NCBI GenBank assembly: GCA_004794785.1
Contig: SJOL01009574.1
Coordinates: 303,202 to 367,201 of the forward strand
From: Opisthorchis felineus
Taxonomy: Eukaryota > Platyhelminthes > Trematoda > Opisthorchiida > Opisthorchiidae
DNA: 64,000 bases
Direction: 5' to 3'
Part shown: piece by piece, positions 33,642 through 45,362 of the stretch
Position numbering within the stretch: the stretch's first letter is position 1
Layout of the letters: every line of letters starts with the position of its first letter
Position numbers and translations under genes: made by a program
The notes under the pieces: generated by a model
What the model was told of the DNA's origin: nothing
The model's input: the letters and a program-made list of their open reading frames with translations, nothing else
The model's database searches: none

Positions 33642-36600
33642 GTGAGTTTTCCCGTGCCAGTCATTCTGGTGAAGTTCAAACATTTGTAAGACAAAATGCA
33701 GAACTAACCTCTCAAAAGGGCGTTCGTTAGGGAGAGGCTTCCTAGGACTCTCAAGTTCCAAGGCATGTTGTATTCGAAAGCCTGGAGATTCGCCAAAGGC
33801 GTCACAATTCGATCTTACCCATACTAACATCCTCACCATTACCGCTAACCAAAAACAGTAAAAATGAAAAAAAAGACTGCGAAATGACACTTGTACGAGA
33901 ATCAGCACCACCAACAATGGTGACCATTTTGATCCTGATCGCCATTTTTACCGTTAGCAGCCTCAACACCTCCAACAGCATTACTACCACATTTATTGCC
34001 GTCGATGATGGCAAGAACACGAACATAAAAGTGACTGCGAACAGCAAACATCTTCGTCACCATTCTCTTCCTTTTAACCATCATCGAGGACGTGCGCTTC
34101 TGTTTAGACAGATATTCAACCTGGTTCGTATGTGTCACTCGATCTGTCACACCGACCGGTATTCGCCGAATAGAATCGACTTCTTGAAGACGACGATGTT
34201 TTCAAGGTTACCACTTCATAGTGAAGAAATTCTATGTCTAATGGGTTTCCATACAAACTCTCTGTGTGGATGAATTGTTTGGGTGAGCGAATCTTCAAGG
34301 TCATCAGTTACCTTGAATTGGAAGAAAGTTGTCTAATTGTAGCGAGATATCGTGACTTGCGGTAAAAAGTGAATCGCTTAAAATGGGCAAAAATAGCAGG
34401 TAGATCTGCGGCTTTAATAATTTGTGGAACTGGCTAGAACCAACATTGTACTCGTGGACACAGAATATGACGGAGTGTCACTCTTGTAACTAAATGTGGT
34501 CTTGTATCAACCGTCCGACTAGACGCATGCCGAATCATGTGTTTTCGGACCCCGGAATAGTTGTTCCGTGTAAGCGCTACTGGCACTTACTCAACAGCGA
34601 TGGCCGACACTTCCGGCGGTAGTTGTATATGTCCTGAGTGCTAAGGACCTTGTCGAATTCATCGACTACAAACTGCCGCGCTTCCATACTTTGGGAGGGC
34701 CATGCAGGTGCCCAACTCCTCTTCGGTTAGCCGTCGATTCACTGGAAGTCGATGGAACAAAAACTTGGTAACCATATGATTATGTTCCAGAGGTGAATGC
34801 GAGATGGTTCCCGTGTCTCCTTAGACAAAAACGCACTGGACAGCCGGTGTTTCGTTTACTGTTCATTATTAGCAAATGCGCTCAACTTACTAGCTTCTTC
34901 GGATCCCTCGACTTTCCGTTGGCGTTGCTGGCTGCCTGCTGCATTTGTAACATAATCACTCGTAACGCAAAACAGCGTTGGTGCTTCGATTGCACGCTGC
35001 ACGCACAAATACCATATAGTTATCCTTCATGTATTCATTTTAGGCTTTCTCAAATGCCATGAAAGATGGAGACCGGACAGCAGCCAATTTCTCAACAGAC
35101 TTATCTGAGGCCACATCTGAAACCATAGCACTGTAACTTTAAAATTGAATGCACACAAAAAAATTAAGAAGAGAGATCAATTAAAACAAATTCCAACAAA
35201 ATTAAGACACATTATGTTGGTTTTTGGTTTGAGCGTGCATACAGCAAAATGCAACATTTTTACGCAAAAAATTTTGTTCGATCCACAAAGGTTTCGGCCG
35301 GCTTGGGGTCAGCATCTGTCATCAGGTCCATAACAATCTGTAATCACGACCACAGACAATCACCAACCCATGAGTCCGTCATCACCAACATCGTCAGTAC
35401 AATCAAGATGATCACTATGAGCCACCACCATCATAAACCCACTTGAAATTGCAAAAATCGTCATCATCACGAGAAACAACAGTCCCCTCACCAATTTGCT
35501 TTTGACTCAGCTGAAATCCAGCTGAATTTCTCGTCTGCAGTATCATTCAGCTGAATGTGCTATACAAATGGCGCCTTGTGTTTCACTTGGCACGATACTT
35601 CGAGACGTTTGGGTATATTTTGTTGAAGTTGCTCGAAACTACCGATTTCACCCTTCTTGAAGAACATAACACACTCTCACTGGCACCAAACTAAGTTACA
35701 AATGAGTGTATTCCGCCAATTCACCACGGTTAAGTGGGGACTCTGGAACTACGCTTACCTAATGAGCCCCAGGAAGGATGAAGCCTGTCATGGGCTGTCA
35801 AGGAGTTTTCACCAACCTCATGAGTAGTATGTGATTAACACAGCTATCACCACCTATCAGTGTCACCACCAGCACCTTTATACCCAATCACGACCGTCAG
35901 TGTGACCAGTTAATTTGATCTCATTAGCTTCATTTTATCATCATGAGCACCACCAGGGCACCGAAAGTTTAAAATACCAACAGCGTCGGAAACAACCGCC
36001 ACTAACCATCACCTATCCAGTCAATACTCACACCACCAGCCATCAAAACGCCATCAAACGCCATCAAAATGCTTTTCCGATATCGCAAGCGATGTCAGGA
36101 TTAACAACACCAGCGATATCACCCTGTCAGTCCGTACGAAACCTAGCAACGTACACATTACTTAACAAACTGTTATTTAGTTACCTATGCATAGCAGCTA
36201 GTTACATCCGAAAAAAGAGTGCGGTGGGGGTAGACTACCTAAGTGACATTCCAACAATTTCTAAAGACTGTCATTGCATATCCAATTGTTTGCTTAAGCT
36301 TCTCGATTCATGTCTGTTCTTGGTGTTCAGTGGGTAGGCTTCGCTTCACTTGAGGCGTACTAACATGAAGGGCCACAAAAACTGTATAATACTGATCTAA
36401 ACTGATTCTTGGGTATGGTACCGAAGGAAGGTGGCTCGAAATGATAAAACTTGTAATTTAATGGGGTTCCACTTTCTATTTTGTTGTCATAAACTAGCTA
36501 TTATTTACAGGAGATGGTAGAGCATTACTGAAAAGACCTTAGTCAAACAGTTCATAGGTAAATATAAGGCTTTCTCGGGAACGGCGTTATTCTGGGCGAG

Positions 36601-38283
36601 GGGGGAGCGTGTAAGAGGCAAGGGAGTTCTAGGAGTGCTTCTAAGCCAGCGGATTTGGGGCCAGCAACTCTCTGTGTAGCAGCTCGTTTGGCATGCTCGT
36701 TAATCGTTACGTCCTTCCCGAGCCCTGAGTAGACGGACTGACTGACGTATTCTAAAAGTAGTCCACAGTATCGGGAAGTTCAGGCGAATTATACGAAAGG
36801 AAGTTCGTCAAATCATCCGAATAATAAGAAACACTTTCTGGCTAATTTTTTTGCGATGGAATGAGGAGGTAATACTTGAAGAGATTCGGAGATCTAAGTA
36901 GGTTTTTGCGTCCCATTTCGTTGTTCCCCTGTTCCGTTCCCACTGTGGTTGACTGAGGGTTTGCCGAGTGCCCACAGCAGAACAGATGAACACAACTCTG
37001 CACGTCGATATCGAGTTAGAACACACAGGCGGTAAAACCCCGAAATTTTCCTCCGAAGCAAGTAGAAATATACTTGAAATTACATCAGGAAGGCTGCTGA
37101 CTTAGACCAGACCAGACCATTTGCAGGAACAGATCTGAGAAGCCTTAGAAGAGACCAATGAAGAAGTACAGTTTGACCTTAATTTCACTTGCTTTGTTCC
37201 ACTGGGATGAAACACTTTCGTCTAACGTGGAATTGTCCTTTGAAACTAACACTCCTTGAGCTTGCGGAGCAGTGAAGTGTGTGGAACTCGGTGTGGCGCC
37301 TTTGAAGAGCTCATTTCAGCCTATACCAAACGACAGCTGTTTGGAAAAATTCTGCAGTGTACTGATGATACATGGTTGGTGAGGTAATTTAGAACAGCCT
37401 GCTTCATAATGGTGTACCAGCTGGGTTAGTAAGCCGATAACCTAGGGGTAGGCGGTTGCCACGTTTTCGGAATGGTGCAACAGTCGCCTGCTTTCCGAAG
37501 AATAGAATCTTGCCTGCATTGAACGATTAACAAAACACACTTTAGAAATATCTATGCATTTGGGGTAACGTTTCCTTTCAATATCCTTGCGTGACCCCAA
37601 TGCGCTGAACGAACTCTGTTCGCCATCGTTCTCCTCTATACGGAGTGGTTTAGTTGAATGCTGTGCGTAGATTCCACGTTGCGAACATGGGATTTGATGA
37701 GATAGCTGCTTGTATGATGCTTCCTGTAGGTTTCAGCCATGACGCCTGGATTGTTCATGGGTTGTGAATTTCGACCTCTCAAGGAGAAAACCTTCGGCCT
37801 GTTTTTCTAGCGACCCGAATGCATTCGAACAGCATGTTTTTTCTTTTTGGGAAAGGTTTAGTTAGGCGGTCTATTTGCGGTTCCGAATTGTACAGTGGAC
37901 TAGCGGTGAAACAAAGTTACACTGCGGATAAGATGAACAAACTTTTATGTACGTAGACTTGTTTATGTGTAACTGCAACCAACCATTGATCAAGTAGTTC
38001 CACTTGAAAAAAGCTGTTCAACAACATGATTACTACCCAACTTCGGCAAAAAAGACAAAACTCTTGCTACCACCAACCTTGTCATCATCGGTAACAAATA
38101 ACCCGCCATAAGAACTAACGGAAACAATGCAGTTTGTATCGACGATTTAGGACATACAGTTTCTGAACGATTCTTTTAAAATTGAACACATCAATAGACA
38201 GCAGCTTTTCAGATTTTGTACGCTTACCTGTTCAGAGTTGATGTTTGCACTCCAATTGACCCGCTCCGTTTCCAACCAATCAG
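33642..38283 (+). other. MCTP: MCTP intron, 4.6 kb
   Basis: Carries an inverted pair of ribozyme repeats (35505-35835) set in degenerate trinucleotide-rich sequence (accacc/atcatc motifs at 33820-34060, 35350-35470 and 35840-36110). Open frames at 33528-34273 on both strands follow that low-complexity sequence. 36340-38283 shows nothing recognisable. Confidence 0.8.
35505..35835. repeat. head-to-head pair of ribozyme-family units
   Basis: 35505-35685 reads on the minus strand (ttcaagaagggtgaaatcgg, gagcaacttcaac, gcacattcagctgaatg, gagaaattcagctgg). 35690-35835 reads on the plus strand (acaaatgagtgtattccgc, cttacctaatgagcccc, gaaggatgaagcctgtcatg, ggagttttcaccaacctcatg). Both cores are mutated (CTAATGA and ATGAAGC on the plus side). 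Confidence 0.7.
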
Positions 38284-38358
38284 ATACGAGCAGCTATTCG
38301 TGCTGCCTATCCGAGGGAGGAGCCCTGTGTATGGCAAGAAAACAGGGTGAGGCTACGG
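38284..38358 (+). CDS. MCTP: MCTP exon J: juxtamembrane segment
   Basis: A 25-codon exon after acceptor CCAACCAATCAG. It encodes IRAAIRAAYPREEP then CVWQENRVRLR, aligned with VKASLRTLIPKEQKYIEEENRL of vertebrate MCTP1. Two donors are possible, AACAGG|GTGAGG at 38346 and CTACGG|GTAAGT at 38358, both in phase. I chose the second because it is the better consensus and gives exactly the family spacing (39 residues from ENR to the W-E-N-P/W-D-S-P motif in the next exon). Confidence 0.85.
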
Positions 38359-40984
38359 GTAAGTTCTTCACATCCATTTGAATTCATCAACAAATTTAAA
38401 TCACAAATATGCTAAAGTTACGTCCATGATTTCCTACTGAAAACCGGCTGCATTTACACATTTCGAAGGTTGTGGACTTGGGGCCAACAGAGGCATTCCG
38501 AATAGCTCAGATTGCCAGTTCCCAACGAAATGGAACGTATTTTTTGCTGCTTACTGCAGCACCACTGAAATTTATACCGTCGAATTCGAGAAGCCTAGCA
38601 TCACAGAGGCCACCGTTCCCTGCCTTATTTTGGCCGCCCAGTTACGCTAAGGGGGAAGTCGTCTACGAGCTGTATGAGCTGAACCTGGTATCTTCAGGTA
38701 TCTTCCGCACCTTGTCAATTTACAGACCCCCTCCAGAAGGCAGGCTGTTCTCTAGAAGAGGCCATGGTCAAAGTAAACCGTAGGAATTCTGTGGGCTCTG
38801 TTGACTCTAAATAGAACGCATCTATCTACCCAAAAATTCTATGATTTCATTGCCGATGAGTATTGTTACTTCCTCAAAAGGCCATAAACCTTGCCAACTG
38901 TCGAAAAAAATACAGAACACAGCTTCCAGAGGTCACATGACAAGTTCAAACAACGAGATTTATGGAGCACAAGCCGGGATGCCATTAGTGTCTGATTTGC
39001 CCCAAACCTTCTTTGCATGGCTGGACGACTGTCTCCGCAAGAACTTTTGTTGTCCTTATCTGAATGGCGGGAATTAACGCAAAGAAATGACGCTTGTTGA
39101 CCGGGCTCAGTGGCTATCGTATTACAAAGTCCTCCCGGGTGGTGGATGCTGAGGTAGTTACTATGGCAAGCTCCTGCCTGTTGTTGACCTCTCTCGACCA
39201 AACAGTTGATAAGTTTTGCGATCAACATAGTTGCGTTTGGTATGAATGACTATGGACTCAGCAGAACCTTGAATGACAGGAAATATGAAGCTATAGAAGT
39301 TATTTTTCAACTCATTAAGGTGCACTGAGTTCTGCACTGGATTACTGCACGACGTTTGGGTTCATTGACAAGAGTTTTCAGGTGTCCTTTAATTTCCTCT
39401 ATATAATTTGCACCATAACTGATGTCGTGGACTCAATCAGTTTGTTCACATGATGGTGTGGGGGTCTTGGAATGCACTTGGCGTCCAGTTAAAATACAGT
39501 CCGAATATCCAGCTCGTATAACACCGCATGAATTCTCTCGAAGGTTCTTCCACAGTATGTTATGTAGACGTCTGCCTGGAAGGTCGAATTTGCTGACGTC
39601 TGCTTGGCTCCAGTCTCAATGAATGAGACAAGATATTTGGTCTTCATTAGCGTGGCTTTTTTTGCTACTGGGTTCACTGGATCTGGGATCTTTGTTTGCC
39701 TTGTTTATAGATCATTGCACGCCAGATCCCATCACGCTAATAGGCGCGTGATACGAAAGTAGGTCCAAGTAGTAGCCGGAATTAGTTGGTGTGTGGCAAA
39801 GAGAAACCTTCCGGTAACTTCCTCAAAACAGTCCAGCAAAATGACACTGCGTTGAGCAACTTCAGTCTCACATGTGAAGGACACACCGTTGCGAACGCCA
39901 ATACAGAAACCGCGTCGCTTGACCACAAAGATTTTCTAAGCATGATGCCACCAAATATGTGACGGACACAAATGTGTACGGAGAAATAACACCAAAACTT
40001 GGAGACGTCCCGTTCTCATGCAAATTCTCCTTGTCACTCCTCACAATAAAAAGAAAAGCACCTTTAAAATGGTTCACAAATTCCATCCTGAGTAGCTTTA
40101 TAAGCAGTTTTGTGCGTTTTGTGTGATACGGGTGACGCACTGCATGGCAGTTCGTTTGACTATCAACATAGCATTACCAAATGGGGCGGGTGGGGGTCAA
40201 ACTTTTCGGGATCTATGACGCTAGTCCTCCCAAAATCCATTAACTCTCTGGTCGGGAATGAGCGACAACAACGAGCGGAGGCATTCCACTAAGACGAGTT
40301 TAGCCTCAGCCGTTTTTTTCACATACCCGGCCGGGTTCTACCAGCGAACCAAACACTAGGCAGGTTGACCCCACAAAAGTGGTGAGACAATGTGACCTGT
40401 CACCTTGTTCATCTTCTTTCGGTCGTTCACCTCATATCGATGATCTGTCTTGGTGCTTGAGACATAAAGCAATGAAGTCTGCTTCTAATCTTATTCTGTT
40501 TTATGAAATCACTGTCCTAACAACATGTCGCACACTCCACGTATACTCTATGTCTTCATCCTGCTTGGAGAGGAGAGGGTTCCTCTCAGAGTGTTGAACT
40601 TACTGTCACACGACAACAAGAAACTGTTCTCAATGTGGACGTATATGTTCACATGATATATATGTTAACTGCCTTTCACAGATTTAAACTGGGTGTTCCG
40701 AAGACCATTCGATCCACGACACCACAAAGTATCCTTTTTCCAGCCATTGTGGACAACGTCTAATATAGACGCTGTTCGTGGTGAAAAGAATGAAGTTTGT
40801 GCCGCAAGATATGGTAATGGAAGCTGTACCTTGGAAAAACCTATACTTACGATGAAATCCGATACCTAACTGGCAACTAGTTTTAAGGAGAATGTTTGGG
40901 ATGATAATGCTGGCTTCTGCCATTGGTCGAGCCATTTGGCAAGCCAATCACATCGCTGAAGCGCTAACATGTTCGACCGCTGGA

Positions 40985-41190
40985 ATGTGACGATTCAGGT
41001 GCGTCCGGCGTGCGTTGGTAGATTACTGGTAATATGCTCGCTCCAGAAGTTCAAACCCCTGCACGGCCAAAGACGCACTGCTGATGAGCTCTAATAACAG
41101 CTAAACCCGAGTCCAGTGCTTCCGCTCTTTGGTATGGACCCACCAGAATAATTGCACCAGGACAGGAAGGGGACTGTTAAAAACGCTAGT
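40985..41190 (+). mobile_element. tRNA-headed SINE with hammerhead core (Sm-alpha-like)
   Basis: A tRNA-like head (gcgtgcgttggtagattactgg, gttcaaacccc as B box) is followed by a ribozyme at 41078-41120 (approximate): stem I GCACTG, intact CTGATGAG, stem II GCTC-TAATAA-CAGC with one mismatch, TAAAC for GAAAC, cleavage triplet GTC and CAGTGC, which is a perfect six-base complement of the first stem I strand. Only the G12 position and one stem pair are broken. The shared tail (ccagaataattgcacc, ggggactgtt) recurs at 56823-57040. Confidence 0.72.
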
Positions 41191-41674
41191 GATGTGGAAG
41201 TGAATACGATGTCACTCCTTAACCAGAAACTTACAGTGAATGAGGATTCCGATAAGACTATTTTGTAAAACGCGACAGAACAGTAGGTAGGTGGAAGAAG
41301 TTAGGATAGCGCACAAGACGTCATCTCTCTCACGCCATAAACTAGAAAAGTTTGTTTCGAAGTAAAAACCGAACCTTGCGGTAAAGGTCGAAGAACTTTA
41401 GCACCGACGCCACTGTATTTATGCTAGGAGACTAAGCCAAAGTTCACTGGACATTTCTTCAAGCTGCCACAGTTTTTGGCGTAACTATTTTCAATCCGGT
41501 ACTTCGAATTCGGATCAGGTACATTGCCCCGAATAGCAACCTGCCCAAAAGACATCAGAAGTCCCACTCCCTGTAATAAACACAATTCGAAGGATTCTAG
41601 TTGACTTTCTATTGATCACTTCTTTGAAAAGGACACTGAAATATGTTTCTTCCTGATACCCAAAGTTGACAGGA

Positions 41675-41815
41675 CTTGATACACTACTCATAAATTTGCA
41701 GAAAACTCTTCGACAGCCCACGACCTGTTTCGCCCCTCTTGGGGCTCATAAGATGGGTGAAATCCCCTTGTTTCTGTCAACCTTATGTTCTACTTAAACC
41801 CGTATTGCTTAAAAG
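41675..41815 (-). repeat. hammerhead-bearing family, minus unit
   Basis: On the minus strand the core (41716-41757) reads CACCCATCTTATGAGCCCC, then AAGAGGGGCGAAAC and AGGTC-GTGGGC. GAAAC, the GTC triplet and both stems are preserved, but CTTATGA replaces CTGATGA (G5 to T), which should abolish activity. Downstream landmarks gtcgaagagttttc and atgagtagtgtat are present. Confidence 0.8.
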
Positions 41816-41890
41816 CCTCATAAACGAGAGATTCAGCTGGGTTCCAGGTGAGTCCCCCGTCAAAGCCAAATTGGTATGGAAATGAGTTGA
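41816..41890 (+). repeat. hammerhead-bearing family, plus fragment abutting the minus unit
   Basis: gcctcataaacgagagattc and ggttccaggtgagtcccc are the unit body in plus orientation, directly next to the minus unit, making another inverted junction. No ribozyme core is present. Confidence 0.75.
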
Positions 41891-43562
41891 CAGGACTTAC
41901 TTTTCCATAAACTTCTTCATTTTAGACTCTTGTTCAAAAATACGTCCCGGTGAGTTGTTGAAACCAAACATGGACTGAGAGCAGTTGCTTACAGGTCCTT
42001 GTTTTCCTCGTGTTTACTGTTCATCTCCACTTTTATTGATTATGCTTTTGGAAACATACTTTTACGGTGGAACCATATGTATTAGCGGTTTAACTTAGGA
42101 AAGAGACAGACTTCGCTTTGATCATTTATAAGTTGAGTTTGTTCCCCTGCGGGTAGTGCGCATCTCACCTTTCCGTAGCACATGCTTCTGCAGAATTTCA
42201 CCAATTCATAGGTTTGGGTTTATCGAGTGGATAGCTTGGGTCAAGAATGGTTAGTGACCCTGACAAATATGGCTGCGACACAGCCAATGGTGGTTTTGTA
42301 CTTCAGTACAAGGTTTGCAGCTGAAAAACAGCATTGCGGCACTGACTGGCGGTCTCTGTGCCCGAGGCCATTGCACCATAGGCAGGACCAAGCCATGTGA
42401 CAAACATCCGTACCTCGACACATCGTCAAAGATGTGTGATGGAAGTCGAGTAACCGAGTGAAAGTGAGTTTGTGAAATCCGTGCAACTGCGATGCGAATG
42501 CCGGCTGGGGTGGGCATAAAACGCAGCACCTATAATTACCTCAGGTGAGATACATTTGGTGGAAGGGATTTTACCGGGTGCGCAGTTCGCCACTACAATG
42601 TGTCACAAAGGAAGAAAATGAAATGAATCCAACTAAGTAATTCCTGCAAAACGCCTGTTTGGTGAAGAATGTTCACGCATTGCTCTGCCGATAAGTTGTG
42701 GGCGAAATAACTGACCAACGGTAAAATGCTGGGATTCTGCCGAGAAGGTCATCCGAGGCTGGGCTCCCATCTTTCCCCGGAGAAGCCCAGGAAAGTTGTT
42801 GAGAATACAGCTGAATTCCACTTAAGCATTTGTACAAGGCGAGCGTAGAGTTAAATTATTGTGATTCTTCCTAAGGGAAATTCTGGCAATTTCTAAAGGT
42901 CATTTTCGAGAAGGGAGTATGCTGAAGTAAACACACCATATGGTGCACCATTGAAAGCCTCTTGTTCGGATTACTGAGCTGTCCATTTTCTTTTATTGCC
43001 ATTTCAAGTTTGTTTTGTACTCGCTGCATTCGACAACATTGGTTTTAAATCTAGTTGACTCAATTTACGTCCATGTCTGTTTCACGCATACACCTGCAAA
43101 TGATCCATCTTAATCTTACAATGGGTCTAGAAGTGCTTTTCGAACAGTGGCTAGCACTGGCTAGCCACGTGTGTATCCTCTTAAATGGTGTCTTCCACCA
43201 GACAACCCTCTGCATACGCTGTGATTCTCAGTCGTTCGACTGTCTTAGCTCTTAACTTGACAGTGCTAGGCCGTCGTTTTGACAGACTGCTGACGTTATA
43301 ACTGCTTCCTCATGTCTACCCACCTACCCCTCTTATTCCCTCCGAACTACACTGAATAACAGGCATTTAGTTGGTTGTACACGCTGCTAGCTGCAAACCA
43401 TATGTAGCATTGTCTATGATGCGCCGGGGATTCATCAACTTGGTTCGACGTAGCAGGCCAGTTCGGAAATGGTTAACAGCTCATCATGCTGAAATTTTAC
43501 ATCATATTTTTCATTACTTACATGCTGATGTGGAACACTTTTTATCTTTTTTCCATCTGCAG

Positions 43563-43835
43563 AATCTCCAGGGTCATATTACTCGGATTACCAGTTACAC
43601 ACCGCCAATCGAAGTTGGGACGCAAGTATTGAAAAAGCTGTACACTTGGGAAAATCCAACCTATTCGGCTCTGTTCATAGTAGCAATGTGCCTCACAATC
43701 TTGTACATTCAACCGTATATGATTGCCTTCGGAATGACCATTGGCCTCATTCTAGTAAGACTGTCGCATATCCGGTGGTTCAACTCTGCCAACAAATCCA
43801 AACGACCTTGCACTCCCGTGATAGATAATGATGAC
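43563..43835 (+). CDS. MCTP: MCTP exon K: first transmembrane segment
   Basis: Acceptor TTTTCCATCTGCAG, donor GATGAC|GTAAGT, 91 codons. It carries LKKLYTWENPTYSALF, equivalent to the family's CFDWDSPPRSLAAF, then a hydrophobic stretch (FIVAMCLTILYIQPYMIAF and GMTIGLILV) that forms TM1, probably a re-entrant or hairpin segment as in MCTP2. The exon ends in a basic then acidic cytosolic loop (NKSKRPCTPVIDNDD). The frame stays open into the intron upstream to about 43371, but family spacing and the strong acceptor place the start at 43563. Confidence 0.93.
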
Positions 43836-44099
43836 GTAAGTCCCAGTTGTCCTACTGTCCGTCTCCTTTTTTATCGAGCATGTTTTCAGCTATCCTCGCA
43901 GACCAGTAACTTTACACTGCTTCGATCAAATTCAATCTTCACACGAGGATTTGCGAACGATTAGGCTTATTGATGCATTGTAGCAGTGCATGTCTATGAG
44001 TGCAATCGCATTCGGACTGAATTCCATTAGATTCGTATTTCAGATGTTTGACTCGGCAGTGGTGAAGAATGAAGAAATATACAACAAAAAGGAAGGAGA

Positions 44100-44233
44100 G
44101 GGAAGCACGAGGGCTGGGATACTGCCAGGTTGCCCAAGCCTAGACAGGGGAAGTCGAGAGGCAGAGGTCGGGTTCGAACTACGGACCTTCCGGTCAGTAA
44201 ATTCGCACTCTAATCACTGAGCCATCTCGCCAT
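44100..44233 (-). mobile_element. tRNA-derived SINE, 3'-truncated
   Basis: On the minus strand: ATGGCTCAGTGATTAGAGTG (A box), GTAGTTCGAACCCGA (B box), then the shared body to cctcgtgcttcc. The tail (ggtgttacagctgaacg) is missing. It is the closest relative of the copy at 9060. Confidence 0.88.
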
Positions 44234-45256
44234 AAACAACCACTAAAAGGTAACTTACCGACTGACACACATAAAGGAACATTGGGAACAATTGTCCTCA
44301 AAGTTATTCTCTATAAGTTGGCAAGCGGCTTCGAAAATACGGCAGCATGGATTGGGGAGCCAGTGAAATACGAACGGTCCAATAGGTATCGAGTTCCTAA
44401 ACCTTATAACTATGGATGGAAAGGCTGTGCGTGATCTGCACGGGAAAGAGACTGGTCGAGAAAATCATACATGTTGAGATTGACCATACGTCACACAGAC
44501 CCTCGACCTCATAACCGGCGAGAAATAACTAGTAACGAGCTTCATGGACTGCTTTCGCGTGCATTGAGCCTTGTTTGTACAGTTGATTGGATTGGCGAAA
44601 TTGTACCCAGCACGGCTGTGTAATTGAATGTAATTTGCTTCGGTTAGCAGTAGTATGCATTCCACAAATATTTTACTCGGAAAGTGTTTATCTGTTGACT
44701 AGTACCATTCCGAAAGGTTCTGCCGGCCTGACAGAGTTAGTAGGATTAAGTCTCCGAGACAAGGTTGCAGTATCTCTGTGAATGGGTCCATTGATCGACG
44801 GTTAATCGGTCCACACAAAATTAGCCTGCAGGGGTTAGGGTGAGATTTTTAAACGGCATCCTGCGACGCTAGCGCGATAGGGGCGACATCGATTGTGCGG
44901 ATCAATAACCATCACGAAGAGGCTGGACCTTACCGGAGGGTACTGGTTTCTGCACCTCCATAACCTGTTGAACTATACTCACACAACTTGTTATACTAGC
45001 TAAACTGGTCTCCTGGTCCTTCAGGTTAGAGGTTGGAATGTGTGACGACTTACTCTAAAAAATGTAGGCCACTCGGGCAGTCTGTGCCAGAAGCTTCATT
45101 TGAAGACACTAGTCGTCCTCCTGTCTAGGCTTGTGCGTCCTGACATTATCCCAGCACATGTAAAACCATAAATTGCATAAACACAGATGGTTTCATGCCG
45201 CATCGGCCGTCTTGCGGTGGAAAAGCACCAATCTTCTCTGCTGCTGCTGTCACTTA

Positions 45257-45269
45257 TGATGATGATGAC

Positions 45270-45310
<41 letters not shown>

Positions 45311-45315
45311 CGATG

Positions 45316-45347
<32 letters not shown>

Positions 45348-45362
45348 CATCATGATGACGAT
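45257..45362. repeat. (GAT)n trinucleotide microsatellite
   Basis: About 30 GAT units with a few GAC and GGT variants, ending in a small atgatcatcatgat palindrome. It yields overlapping poly-Asp, poly-Met and poly-Ile frames, which are artefacts of the repeat and not genes. Confidence 0.95.

Larger units (their letters stand above)
38359..43562 (+). other. MCTP: MCTP intron, 5.2 kb
   Basis: Contains an Sm-alpha-like ribozyme SINE (40985-41190), an inverted pair of the 307-bp family (41675-41890) and a possible RTE 3' scrap (42235-42290). Frames at 38472-38783, 38841-39228, 39732-40140 and 40684-40947 lack recognisable domains. Confidence 0.8.

Noticed and set aside
35283..35333. Minus-strand CTGATGA ... 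GGCCGAAACC motif, hammerhead-like
   Set aside because: Both boxes are present, but the bases flanking them do not form stem II next to the core, and no stem I complement is visible. It may be a dispersed repeat; a covariance-model search would settle it.
42235..42290. Short match to the RTE 3' region (atggttagtgaccctgaca)
   Set aside because: Similar to 3583-3602, but too short to call an element copy with confidence.
43371..43562. Open frame continuing upstream of the first membrane exon
   Set aside because: In frame with the exon, but family spacing and the strong CTGCAG acceptor place the exon start at 43563, and the extra residues match nothing in MCTPs.
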